Below, piece after piece: positions 1-10,969 of a stretch of 28,214 bases of DNA. Both the position numbers and the translations under genes were made by a program. This DNA is from Larix sibirica. Lineage: Eukaryota > Streptophyta > Pinopsida > Pinales > Pinaceae. Each line of letters begins with the position of its first letter. The stretch's first letter is position 1. Under the pieces are notes generated by a model, which did not search any database, was not told the origin of the DNA, and saw nothing but the letters and a program-made list of their open reading frames with translations. The DNA is taken from NCBI GenBank assembly GCA_004151065.3, contig NWUY0303998041.1, positions 10,529-38,742 on the forward strand, given 5' to 3'.

Positions 1-5
1 TTAAT

Positions 6-29
6 TATATATATATATATATATATATA
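6..29. repeat. (TA)n microsatellite
   Basis: An uninterrupted run of TA dinucleotides lies immediately upstream of the presumed 5' end of LINE 1. AT runs are common insertion targets and common in this window (see 16011). It could be the flank of the LINE 1 target site. No clear target-site duplication with the 3' flank could be made out. Confidence 0.9.
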
Positions 30-233
30 ATAGGGGAGAGGCTTGGATGGAGTTCTGCGGCGAAGCGGCTTTCGCATTTTTGAGAGGTAGTGCAAAATCA
101 CGGAAGCAAATTTTAATTTTTATTTTCGCTCGGGCATAATGCTCACCTTCGCTCGTCTAAACAAAAAATCCCATGCTGAGAAGACGTCCGGGTGGTACAG
201 AAGGCACCTGTCTTTGTTTGTAAAGACATTAAG

Positions 234-1801
234 ATGTACCTTGACGAAGTGGATTATGATGAGGATCCACAGATCGACCCTGTTTTCTATACGGATCAGG
301 AAGTGTTTAGTTCATAAGGTACAACGTTCACACGCGAGGAAATGGCGTCACAGGAGAAAACGTCATCATCCAAACTCAATTTGGCAGGAACCAATCCAAT
401 TCATAATGCGAGCGTTAATTCCATGTCGAATCCCCAACATGAACCGAAGTTGAGAAAGACAAAGGGAATCCGCCCGAAGAAGGGTTGCATAGAATTAACA
501 GTTGGTAAAGATATCCAGATAGAGCAAATTCCGAATTATCTAAAATTGGCCCTGGTAGGAAGATTTTGTGGAAAGGTGACAAATAGAGATTCTTTGCAGA
601 GGTGGATGTACAATAACTAGAAAGCATGTTTAGGATATGCACCAGACTTTCATGTCCTACCATGTGGTTGGTTCTTAGTTAAGTTGCATAAGGAGAAGGA
701 AGGCCAAAAACTTATGAAACATAATTGGCAATGGGGTTCGTCAAGCTTAGTTCTACAAAAATGGAGAGTAGATTTCAATGAAAGGAAGGAACCACACAAC
801 AAACAACAGGTATGGACTATACTACTAGGTTTACCGATGGTTTTTTGGAAAGAACCAATCCTGGAGGATATCGGTGACACATTGGGTAAATTTGTAGCCT
901 TAGAAGAGGATTGGGAGACAAAAATTGACCGAAGATGCACCAGAATACTTGTAGAATCGGATTTGAGAGAAGGTCTGTTTAAAGAAATAATAATTGAAAT
1001 GCATGGTAGCACTTGGATCCAAAAATTGGACTACTGGAAGCTTCCTTTTAGATGTTTTAGCTGTCGTCGGGTGGGGCATCTACATAAGGACTGCACTGTC
1101 CGAAAGGAAATGGTGCACTTCAAAAAGGTTTGGGTAAAAAAGGCCAAAACCAACTCACTCTCCCAACATGCAGAAGCTGGCATTTCTGAGAAAGGTAGCA
1201 TCCAAACGGAGAAGGTGATGGACATAGAAGAATCTAGCATGACGAAAGGATTGGAACTGTCGTCGGATGAAGTTCACAGTATATCAAGAGACCGTGATGC
1301 AGGTCAACCTTTTAAAATGATAGAAATCAGGAAGCGGTCTTGATGGAAAAAGAAGAAAAAAACATGATGATAGAAATGGTACAACTGTTGGATGAAAATA
1401 ACATGTTATCAAGAGACCGTGCAACAGGACAACCTCCTAAAAGGGAAAAAAGTGGGATGCAACTTCCCAACAGTTCACTTTGGAACAAAAAATGTACTAG
1501 CACTGTTCCCCTTGTTGAAAATTCATTTTCTCTTAATAATAGTTTTAAGGGAATTGAAGAGGTAGAAGGGAAGGTCTCTACTGTTGCTATTAAGTCAAAA
1601 ACAAATTCCTCCCCTTTGTCTACAAGCTCAGTCCCACTTCCAATAAAAAACAAAGTTTCACGGAGGAAAGTATATGACCTAAGGTCAAATAGAGTGCAGA
1701 AGATAGAGGAAGAGAAGGTGTCCACTAGGGGTTTAGCCCTCAATCCCCTACAGAAGTCACAGGTCGGAAGGAAATCCTTGCTCTCTTTGGCACAAAAATA
1801 A
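234..1801 (+). pseudogene. LINE 1 ORF1 (nucleic-acid-binding protein, DUF4283 + CCHC), broken
   Basis: ORF1 of plant LINEs encodes an RNA-binding chaperone of the retrotransposition particle. The frame from ATG 234 opens with an acidic N-terminus (MYLDEVDYDEDP...) and runs to 1343 with two in-frame stops, TAA 315 and TAG 618. The second splits the DUF4283 domain (roughly 490-950). A CCHC knuckle at 1053-1094 (C-x2-C-x4-H-x4-C, CFSCRRVGHLHKDC) is intact. After the TGA at 1341 a frameshifted tail continues to 1801. It is Ser/Lys-rich and ends with a YDLR-type basic stretch also seen at the end of LINE 2 ORF1. The start is the first ATG after the TGA at 177 in the same frame and resembles the acidic start of LINE 2 ORF1. 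A stretch of about 33 bases near 1282 recurs near 1407 (S-R-D-R-x-x-G-Q-P twice). Confidence 0.85.
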
Positions 1802-1884
1802 GTGATACATGACATAAAACAAGGAAAACAATCAACCATTAATCGAGCTCTTAGATTTGGACAAGCCCCTTGCAAGGGTTCTTC

Positions 1885-2937
1885 ATGCTAATTCTATCCT
1901 TTAATGCAAGGGGGCTAAGGGGAGCATCCAAGAAAAACTCCCTCAAAAGACTAATAAACAACATAAAACTGACGGTATTGTTAATTCAAGAGACAATGAT
2001 GGAAGGTTAAAAAGTGGAAGAAGTGTTAAGCGAATGAGTAAAAAAATCAAAAATGGAAAGCATTGATGCAAAAGGACACTCTGGAGGTCTAATCATGGCT
2101 TGGAATCCATAGATAAATTTGCTTTCTGTCTCACGGTATGACTCTGTTTTGAAAAATTTGTTGGAGGATGGGGAGACCGACCTTTCCTTTTCAATTCTAA
2201 ATGTTTACGAACCTTACTATGATAGAAAGGATTTATGGGAATCACTTGGAAATGCCGATGCCCTGGAGCATCCAAATGTAATTCTAGGAGATGATCTAAA
2301 TTTAACACTCACTATGAACGATTTTTTGGGGAAGAATGCGAGAAGTGATTCTTTAAGATCTTATTTTAGTAATTTCTTTTAGCAAAAAGGTTTGATAGGC
2401 ATTGCCCCACTGAAATTGGAACCAACCTGGAGAAACATGAGAGGAGGAGATCAGACAATCTCAAAAAGACTAGATCGTTTCCTAGTAAGTGAAAAACTAG
2501 TAAATGACCACCTAATCCTACAATCAATGATCAAAACAGGGGGTTCTTCATACCACATGCCAGTAGCATTGAAAGTAAAATTCCCAGAAAAAAAACCCCC
2601 CTCCCCCTTCAAATTCAATCCTCTTTGGCTTGAAGAGGAAGATTACAAAACCCTAATTTTGAACTCTTGGAAACCCTTAAAGGACTTTTGGGATCTCTCC
2701 TTCATGCAACAATTTGTAGATAATCTGGCGAGGATGAAAAAGATTTCAAAAGAATGGGATAAGAAGCACAAAACTCATTTTCAGGAAGATTTGAAGGAGG
2801 TGGAAAAGAAAATTGAGGAGCTGTATAAAAAGAATGAGGCGGTAGTTTTTTCTATAGAAGAAGTGGAGATGCTGAAACAGTTAGAAGGAAAAAAGGATTC
2901 TCTTCTCTCAAAGGATTGGAACAAAAGTGGAGACTAA
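1885..2937 (+). pseudogene. LINE 1 ORF2 part 1: AP-type endonuclease domain, broken
   Basis: This is the N-terminal domain of ORF2, which in LINEs nicks target DNA to prime reverse transcription. ATG 1885 opens with LILSFNARGLRG, the usual plant LINE endonuclease start including the active-site Asn. The catalytic Glu follows in LIQET (Glu codon 1990). Further motifs are NVYEPY near 2200, GDDLN at 2287 (family form GDFN) and an ISKRLDRFL segment near 2460. At 2551 the family S-D-H motif reads S-Y-H, so the catalytic Asp is lost. The linker after it (FKFNPLWL, then a Lys/Glu-rich coiled-coil-like stretch) leads into the RT. In-frame stops are at 2008, 2035, 2110 and 2380. A frameshift near 2905-2915 puts the next part in another frame, and the old frame closes at 2935. 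Confidence 0.85.
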
Positions 2938-4724
2938 AAATTTGAGCCTTATGGATTTCAGAAGGAGACAAAAATACAAAATATTTCCACAGATTTGCCT
3001 CTCATCGATGGAGCACAAACACAATTATTGAAATCAAGGATGAACGAGGTAATTTAGTCATCACTTTTCACGATAAAGCTCAGGCAGTAGTAAAACATTT
3101 TAGGGCAATCTTCTCAGAAAATGTTGATTGTCCAATTTCTGAAATTCTGGAGGTTTTAAGACTCTTTCCTCGTCTAATATCAGAAGAAATGAATGATGAA
3201 CTTACAAAATAAATAACAAAAGAGGAAGTAAGACATGTGCTACTCTCGTTTTATAAGGGTAAAATCCTAGGACTGGATGGTTTTACTCTTGAATTTTTCC
3301 TAGGTTTTTATGATTTATTGAAGGACGATTTATTGGAAGTAGTGAAGGAATCACAGAAGGCTAGTAAATTTATGGGATTCATATATTCAACCTTTATAAC
3401 GCTTATACCAAAGAAGCAGAAAGCTGATTCCTTTGATGATTTTTGACCAATTTCTTGCTGCAATTTGATCTATAAGGTGATAGCCAAGATCATAGCCCAA
3501 AGATTAAAGCCAATCTTCAGTGATATTATATCAGAAGAACAATTTGGGTTTCTTTTTAACAGACAGCTACACGATGCAGTCTCATTGGCAGAAGAGACCA
3601 ACCACTCTATCAAAAAGGAAAAACTTTGTGCCTTTGCACTTAAGCTGGATCTTTCAAAATATTATGACAGGGTGAATTGGACTTTTGTGAGGTTGGTTTT
3701 AATTCAAATTGGAATGTCCTTGGAGATGGTGGAATGGATAATGGGTTGTCTTCAATCAACATCCTTTGCAGTAATGATAAATGGTTCTCCATTGAGTTTC
3801 TTTCGCCCAATAAGAGGTTTAAGACAAGGATGTACTCTCTCTCCCTTTTTGTTCTTGTTAATAGTATAACCTCTGAGACGGTTATTACATAATGCCAAAA
3901 ACACAAGGAGGATAGAAGGTGTCAAGGTATCTAGCATAGAAGAAATCACACACACTCTCTTTGTAGATGATGTACTTCTTTTTGGAAAAGGTACTGAAGT
4001 AAATCTTAGAGCCTTTGCTTCTATCCTAGAAACTTACAAAAATTCAACAGGAATGGAAATTAATCTTCAGAAATCTAGTCTGGATCATAACGCTTTTACA
4101 TAAGATTTGTTACAAGTTACAAAAGAGATAATCCCCTATCCATCAGTATCAATACCAGAAGGGGTCAAATACTTAGGATTCTATCTAAAACCTAACTGCT
4201 ACTCCTTTCAAGGTTGGATCTGGTTATACAATAAAGTAGAAGCACAAATCTCAGTATGCACTAATCGTTTTTTCTCCAAAGGAGGAAGATTAGTACTTCT
4301 AAAAGAAGTATTACAAAGTATCCCGGTATATTGGGATTCCATTGCTTATATTCCTAAAGGGATACTAATGAAGATAAGGAAGAAGTGTTTCTCTTTCCTT
4401 TGGACAGCCAACAGGCAGACAGAAGGAATCCCACTTGTTAAATGGTCTGCTCTCTCACTTCCAAAAGAATTTGGAGGATGGGGAATAAAAAATACTTCCA
4501 TCTTCTGTAAAGCATTGGCAACGAAATCATTATGGAGACTTGCACAGAACCCAGGTACGTTGTGGGAAAGGGTAATGATCTCAAAGTATTTCCCTGGTTC
4601 TTCAATCGTTGATTGGTTTAGTCCTTGTCAAATCCCACAAAAACGACTCAGTTGGATGGAAGGCGATGGTGTTAGCTTTCCCACTTATTGGAACTTGTTC
4701 AGCTTGGAGGATAGGAGATGGTAA
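2913..4724 (+). pseudogene. LINE 1 ORF2 part 2: reverse transcriptase domain, broken
   Basis: This is a LINE-type reverse transcriptase for target-primed cDNA synthesis. Landmarks in order are WISEGDKNTKYFH (from about 2952), LIPKKQKADSFDDF followed by PIS-CCNLIYKVIAK (3400-3500), motif A KLDLSKYYDRVNW (Asp codon 3648), motif B GLRQGCTLSP at 3816, motif C FVDDVLLF at 3960 (both Asp codons present) and YLGFYL near 4170. The thumb/connection segment ends about 4700 (FGGWGIKN). The catalytic Asp residues survive, but the frame carries stops at 2943, 3210, 3444, 3867 and 4101. The TGA at 3444 stands where the family has the Arg of RPIS, as expected from CGA to TGA decay. Motif B reads GCT where the family usually has GDP. 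The domain leaves frame near 4705-4730 around an IGDG motif. Confidence 0.88.
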
Positions 4725-4729
4725 AAAAT

Positions 4730-6034
4730 GTAAGAATCAGTAAGAATCTGTGGGCAGGCACAGGGGAATATTTCAGGTTATCAATATCGTTAGTTTCACA
4801 TTTGAGATCTCAGAGGATCCATGTCTTAACTGAAGCGTAAGCTCAAAAACCCCAATAGAAAGGAAAAGCAGGCTGGAAATCTTCGTAGGAGCTCGGACTA
4901 ACTGGAGTAGAAGCAGAGGAGTGGAACAGATACATCAGCATTCTAGTCTCAAACTTTGTTCATATAAATGATAACTTAGAGGATAAATTAATTTGGACCA
5001 AGAATGCAGAGAATGGAGATTTCGCAACAAAAAAAGGATACGAAGCTGAATGTCAAGATATGGCAGCTGGAGAAAAGAGGTGGTGGTGGGAGAAAATTTG
5101 GAAAATCGATAGTCCTTTGAAAACTATTATTACCTTATGAATGGATTTAAGTAACAAACTGTTGACTTGGGAAATTCTGAAGAAAAAAAGAGGTTTTCAA
5201 GGGCCATGCATATGTGTTTTATGCAAAGCACAGGAGGAACATACCTCTCATTTTTTCAGTTTTTGTCCTTATGCAAGAGATGTCTGGGATTCTTCCCTAA
5301 AGACTATCAACAACATCAAGACTCCTACAAGAAGCACTGCAACTTTGGAACAACGAACACAAGAATGGTGGCAAAATGATGAGGTACGCTGTTACGATGC
5401 CTTTATAGCGCTTTTCATTTTTAGCATTTGGGAAGCACGTAATAAAGCAATTTTACAAAACAGATGGGTTCCTCCTGATCTCACCACTACGTTGCTATTG
5501 AAAAAATTACAGGAGCATAAATTCTCCCATAATCCATCAAAGAAACAGATGCTAGTTGCTCCAGATATAAACAAGAGCATTCCTTGGGATTTCTTCGATG
5601 TAGCCATTCAAGGAGAACCTCTCCTTGGAGGAGTAGGTGGCGTCATATATCTTTTTGAAAATAATAAACTAAGCATTAAATTCGCAACAGGAAGAGCAAC
5701 CAACAATAGAGCAGAACTAGCAGCGTTATGGGCAGTTTTTAAGGTTGCAAAGGGCACTCAAATCAACAGGATAAAAAATTTTGGTGACTCGAAAATGGTG
5801 ATAGATTGGGAAAAAGATCAAAGTACTATTAGAGCACCTCATCTGCAATTCCTACTAAATGAAATCAGTTCTTTAAATACCTCCTTTGAAATGATTTCTT
5901 TCGCTCATATATATAGAGAACTCAATATAGAGGCTGATATGATTTCCAAGCTCACCTTAGCATTTCAACCAGGTCTTATGGAACTAGAGGTCCATAGCAA
6001 TGATCAAGTCACAAAGTCCTATATTATGTTGTAA
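4730..6034 (+). pseudogene. LINE 1 ORF2 part 3: zf-RVT and RNase H domains, broken only at the front
   Basis: The frame from 4730 begins with ISKNLWAG and has stops at 4838, 4856, 4886 and 5138. From 5141 it is open for 297 codons. The zf-RVT zinc-binding module (KRWWWEKIW near 5080, then C25-x2-C28...H37...C42 counted from 5141) precedes an RNase H (RVT_3) domain. In that domain the four acidic catalytic positions are all present: D153, E192 in NNRAEL, D216 in FGDSK and D266 in NIEAD. The RNase H would remove the RNA strand during second-strand synthesis. The TGA at 5138 probably replaces a Trp (TGG to TGA) of the zf-RVT. The open 297-codon stretch is the best-preserved part of the element, but without the upstream RT frame it is not expected to be made as a functional protein. 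Confidence 0.88.
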
Positions 6035-6152
6035 GTCAAATTAGAAAGACATTGTTTTGTAATGTAAATGAATCGTTTTTTTGCTTATGATGAAACCTGT
6101 GAGGCTGAACAAATGATGTAAACTCAATAGAGAAGCCTATGTTTATTCTATG

Positions 6153-6213
6153 AATAAAGAGATTTTTTCCTTTGGAAAAAATATAATTTTGCATTATTAT
6201 TATTATTATTATT
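6153..6213 (+). other. LINE 1 3' end: AATAAA and (ATT)7 tail
   Basis: AATAAA lies at 6153-6158, about 120 bases after the ORF2 stop, followed by a T-rich then A-rich stretch and seven ATT triplets at 6193-6213. Plant LINEs often end in a short A-rich or simple-repeat tail copied from the RNA 3' end. Part of the ATT run may belong to the target, because the matching place in copy B (about 20280-20320) is also rich in ATTATT. Confidence 0.6.
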
Positions 6214-7046
6214 CACAATATATTTGTTTATATTATAATTAATTACAACATATTTGTTTTTTAATTCTATATTTAATGATATTTAAAAAAATATTATATA
6301 TATTTAAAATTTACTTTATTATCTTTGTTATATTTATTAAAAAAATGCAACTATAAAATATATTTAAATTTAGCTAATATTATTTCTCATAAATAATATC
6401 ATGCACAATATTTAATATTCTTTTATTATTTAGTATAAATCCTCTACACCTTTCCATTAAAAATTAAACATCTACATTGAACTCCCAATCTGATAATGTT
6501 TTTATTCACCTATATTATCATAACAAGTAACCTTCAATTTTATAATAAGATGTTAATTTCCCCAACATGGAACATGATGGGTAACTTTTTTAAAACAAAA
6601 CGTCAAGCTCCTGACTCGAAGTGGAACCATCCAGCTATTGTGAAATCATATTCTAGTACGAAATTATGTGCAGTATGATTGAGTAATTGCATACAACATA
6701 AAAATGAAATGTGACAAAATATCTATTGGAATCCCCAAAATTTGAAATGTAAAATCTTACAATCAAAATTTGCAACCAACAAACTCATTATTTTGCAAGA
6801 AAGCAAAACTTTTCATATTTCAAATGGAAGGTTGTAAAACTCAGATTTCAAATGCAAGTGTTTATTGCATATTCATTGTGGCCATGTTGGGTAGCCAAGA
6901 ACATAATGTAAATTCATCAAAGGTTATCCTTTGCAATGATAGCACGAAAAATATCACGCCAATGTTTTAATCAAATCATCACCTTGTAAAAAAATAATCA
7001 CCTTGCCTTTTTAACAAATGGAAGAAAGGTAGGAGAATATCATACA

Positions 7047-7650
7047 TCAACATATTAGCCTTGTCACCACAAAACCCAATTGATTTAGGCTACAGAACTG
7101 TGTCCAATTATTATGTAATCCCTCTTGCAACAGTGATATGGTTGGGAATAGATTTTTTGCAATAATAGATTCATCTTTTGCAATGACCAAAAATATATCA
7201 TATGTCATTGTATCATGCATCAACAAATCAGCCTTGCCAACACAGAACAACCCAATTCCCAATTCATTTGGTCTACAGATTCGTGCCCAATTACGATGCA
7301 TGATGTCTTGCATTGGTGATATGGTTGGCAATCAATTTGTTGCAACTGCACATTCACGTCCATTTATGATGGAATCAATTTGTTTCAGCTGCCAACCCAA
7401 TTACTTCTCCGATGGTGATATGGTTGGCAATCATTTTGTTTAAATTGTAGATTCATTTGCATGTATGGTACATTCCATTCTGAAATAGTCATATGGTTGG
7501 CCTCAATTTGTTTCCAATGCAGACTTGTGTCCAATTATCATACATTTGTTGCTCAATTAGTGCTATGATTGACAATCAATGTTGAAATGTCCTATCATGA
7601 TGCATTTCCTCCTTTTTGTCATAGTGACATGGTTGTTAATCAATGCTTTC
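7047..7650. repeat. Degenerate tandem-like array in copy A
   Basis: A motif resembling GTGATATGGTTGGCAATCAA recurs at 7133, 7316, 7415, 7488, 7560 and 7624, giving spacings of 183, 99, 73, 72 and 64. The first two units share a 183-base period that includes ACAGA.CGTG.CCAATTA and CATCAACA..TTAGCCTTG stretches. Because 183 is a multiple of three, both strands stay open for 94-101 codons. The predicted peptides differ at 14 of 94 and 18 of 101 positions between copies A and B, too much change for a conserved protein. I read it as a decayed repeat, not a gene. Confidence 0.75.
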
Positions 7651-8107
7651 AACATTACTTGACGATATGTGAGCTTATATTAAAAATTGAAACCAATGAT
7701 GTTGGGTCAAGGGGTAGCAAATAAGGTGAAATGACCAGCAAAAACTTTACCGCTTGCAAAGATAAAAATGTATTTCATGTTGTTATCCCAGCTGAAATAT
7801 ACAAACACTACTATATTTTTCATCGGTAGTGTTTTTGGAAAGTTGTAGCTTACTACAGTGGCCCAACTCTTCATGCTTTAACACACCATCCTCCAACTTT
7901 ACTAAGCATTAACATACCCACTATCTGAATGGTTCAAACTTGCAATACAAATAGTTGTTTCCCAACAAGTGTCAACACTAGATATTGAAATATAAAACTT
8001 CTTCAAGCCCTGATTAACTTTTGCAGGTTACAACAACCATTATGATGTGGTTGTGAAGGAAATCTTGTTACACCCATTGTTGTGCATGTATTGGACAAAT
8101 GATTTAA

Positions 8108-8159
8108 CAGTTCTTATGATGATATTCAAAACACAGTTCCTATGATGATATTCAAAACA
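8108..8159. repeat. 26-base tandem pair, copy A only
   Basis: Two adjacent 26-base units (CAGTTC-TATGATGATATTC type) with one difference. They lie in the stretch of about 190 bases (roughly 8030-8215) that has no counterpart in copy B. Confidence 0.85.
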
Positions 8160-8817
8160 CAGTATAGAATTTAGGTCTTTTTACTTTCGTTGTTGTTGTT
8201 GTGCCTACTTATTCAATGTGTAATTGGAGAAATGATTTTGAATAGTTGCTTTCACTGTTCCTACACAGAATAAATTTATCATTTTCACCACTTTCCAATA
8301 ATGACACAAGATACTCGTGCAAATACAAAATTCATTATTCTATGCAATGAATTTTTCATACCTGAGATTAAAATAATACCCTATCCCAAAGTGAACCTAT
8401 GATGGTTTATCCTGTTTGTGTAGTCATCAAAGCAACTTTAGTAAAATAAAAGTTGGGGTTTACAAGCAACTTCAATAAAATAAAACATGGGATTTATGGG
8501 GTACATGAATCTATAAATGAACATCAACATTGATTTCACAACAAGGTGAAATAAACATAAAAAAAAGATATTTGAGTATGAGCTAAGAAGATTAATAGCT
8601 CAAACATAATAACTTCAAACTTATTAGGCATTCTGTCACATTATCAGTGTAGCTTAAATAGTCCACAATGTCCACTTACAAATTTTCAATGTCATGGATC
8701 AAAAAAAACTTAACCACCATAAATCCAATTTTAAATCCATATCTATCGAGCATCAAGAGAGATCAAACTTATCGAGATGATTTTTTTAATCATTTAATTC
8801 CATGTCACGTGTTAATT

Positions 8818-8901
8818 CCTTCATGTTAAATTATTAAAAACTCACACCTTAAAAAAAATCCTTCATGTTAAATTATTAAAAACTCACACCTTAAAAAATT
8901 T
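8818..8901. repeat. 42-base tandem pair, copy A only
   Basis: The unit beginning CCTTCATGTTAAATTATT is present twice in a row (8818-8859 and 8860-8901). Copy B has it once (near 22630-22670), so this is a duplication gained in A or lost in B after the two copies parted. Confidence 0.85.
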
Positions 8902-9175
8902 GATCCCTCTAGGTGCTTGATAGATTAGGGTTTAGGACGGATCCTTGTAGGTTCTTGATAGATAAGAGTTTAAGATGGAACTATGCGGGTTTTAATTTTT
9001 TTAACTTGTATAAAATTTAAAATTAAGCCAACAGCCTAATAATATTTTACGTATGTACATTGTTTTACGTGACAACTTCTTCCACATGTTGTGATGTATA
9101 AAGTGATGAAACAATTCATCTTTTACCTATTTTGGAAGGGCACAACTCAATGTGGATGACATCATTACCAAAAAA

Positions 9176-9423
9176 TCCCACTAATGGAATTTAGACATCC
9201 CCTAATGAAGACTAACAGTAAAATCCCACTAAAATATCTAACGGAACAACTCAATGTGGATGACATCATTACCACAAAAGCTCACTAATGGAATTTAGAC
9301 ATCCCTTAATGAAGAATAACAATAAAATCTCACTAATGGAATTGAAACATCCCCTAATGAAGACTAACAATAAAAGCCCACTAATAGAATTTAGACATCC
9401 CCTAATGAAGACTAACAGTAAAA
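9176..9423. repeat. 48-base minisatellite, four units in copy A
   Basis: Units start at 9176, 9280, 9328 and 9376 (CCCACTAATGGAATTTAGAC type). The last three are strictly adjacent at 48 bases. The first is separated by a partial unit plus a second copy of ACAACTCAATGTGGATGAC, so a 104-base higher-order repeat (9142 and 9246) is nested with the 48-base one. Copy B has a single unit at 22954-23001. Confidence 0.92.
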
Positions 9424-10969
9424 TCCCATTAGTTCACCATTGCATGTCTTGAATAAAATACAACCATACCTTATACATAGTTGGTAACAATACAGTGGCA
9501 CATCGACTTGATCAAACAAAAAATGAGCATCAGGTTATCAAAGTGCATAATGCTCTCCCCAAAATTAATTAAGAGAAAGAAGCAGAGCCTTCAAATATGT
9601 TGCTTCTAAATAGTTAACTGTCTTTCATACAAGTGTACACTTGTGTAGAGATCCTAGAGGGAGATATTTCACATCATCACATTTACAATTGCAATTGTGT
9701 TGTTGCTTTGATGGTGTGCTTCAGGGAAAAACATACTATTATTATATATATGGATACTATGGATGAATTTTTTCTACAAGTTCAACTATTAGTGTCAATA
9801 ATAACTATGTCGATATCAATGGTTGCAATCCCAACTAAAAATAGGCAATTCTAGCAACAAGTTCAATGAGGCCCATACACACCATGTTTTTGCTTTTTTC
9901 TCCATAACTTTGGAATTGCTACTTCCAATTAGAGGTGTATGGCAATTTCATTAGTTTAAGTTGGCATCTCAATTGTGCAAGTAGTTTGAATTTTATATTT
10001 AACTCAGCTAAATTTCATCAAATAGAGCACCTGATGCACATTGAGATAGATATTGTCTAATGATGAAGACTAGTGAAAGCAAGCAATGATGTTGGAATAT
10101 CAGAGAACTTATTGTTGGTCATGCCTACCTAATAAATTATCCAATAATACATTTTAAACGGGTTGCTTGCAAGCTCATGTAGACACAACATTCAGCCTTC
10201 GGTGGGGATCATTCAAAAACCAATACCCTTAAAACAATACTCTTAAAATATTTTATGACCAACCTCAATATTTACTAAAAGCAATCATCTCTAGTGTAAG
10301 GTATTTCGTCTGTCTCCAATAACTCATACAAAAAGTAAATATTTCTACAAATACTTCCATAAATGTGCACCTATATACTTGTCACTCGTTGCTCCTTGCA
10401 CAAGAAGCTGAAAAGTATCATATATAGTCCTTTTTCATGATCCTGAAAAGAACCCAAATCTATGAAGAGTGTATAACAAAGTTAAATCTCATAATCTAAG
10501 CTCACAAATAAATAAAGCAACAAAAATAGAATATTACCACAATTTCCTTGTATACTTGTTGGGGTAAAGCACCAATCCTCAATACAAAGTTAATGGTGAG
10601 AACCTAACATTAATTTCAAAAATAAATGAACCAACAAAAGTAGCGTCGTGCTGCCAAAATTTCCAAAATTAAGTCGAACACACATGTATAAATCCTAAAA
10701 TCCTGTCACAATATTACACAGAAGAACATTGGTATGTTTGGCACCGGTCCACTCATAAGTACTTTTGAAAATCCACCAAATGTCATACTACTGCCGCATT
10801 TTCATACAGCAAATGCAAATACGACAGAAATTTGCTAGTATGGATCTAAGATTAAAATAGATCTATGCTTCTGTATAAACTAATCCAAGACTCAACTCTC
10901 TCTTGGTTTGAAAAAGTTTTGAAATCTCCAAGACGTTTGAATAAGAAGCTTGGCTTGCAGGAAACTTTA

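Larger units (their letters stand above)
31..6213 (+). mobile_element. LINE 1: near full-length, inactive plant non-LTR retrotransposon
   Basis: The element runs 5' to 3' on the plus strand: short leader, ORF1 (DUF4283 plus CCHC knuckle), ORF2 (AP-type endonuclease, reverse transcriptase, zf-RVT, RNase H), 3' UTR with AATAAA, and an A-rich/(ATT)7 tail. This domain order is that of plant L1-clade LINEs that carry an RNase H. About 6.2 kb is a normal full length for the group. It has at least fifteen in-frame stops and three to four frameshifts, so it cannot be autonomous. The 5' end is set at the TAGGGGAG after the TA run, because LINE 2 has a similar TTAGGGGAG about 100 bases before its ORF1. 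The exact ends are inferred. The element sits at the left edge of repeat copy A, and copy B has no LINE at the matching place. Confidence 0.85.

Noticed and set aside
7047-7443. Genes in the 94- and 101-codon frames on either strand (and at 21085-21481)
   Set aside because: They overlap on opposite strands over a repeat, and the differences between copies are mostly amino-acid-changing. No motif is recognised.
8920-8940. Plant telomere-like TTAGGGTTTAGG
   Set aside because: Only one to two imperfect units are present, with no array.
9142-9423. CRISPR-like array
   Set aside because: The units are directly adjacent 48-base tandem repeats with no unique spacers, in a plant-type context.
9633-9854. 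73-codon hydrophobic frame as a small membrane protein
   Set aside because: It has no proper ATG start context, the 5' part differs by insertions and deletions in copy B, and there is no recognisable family.
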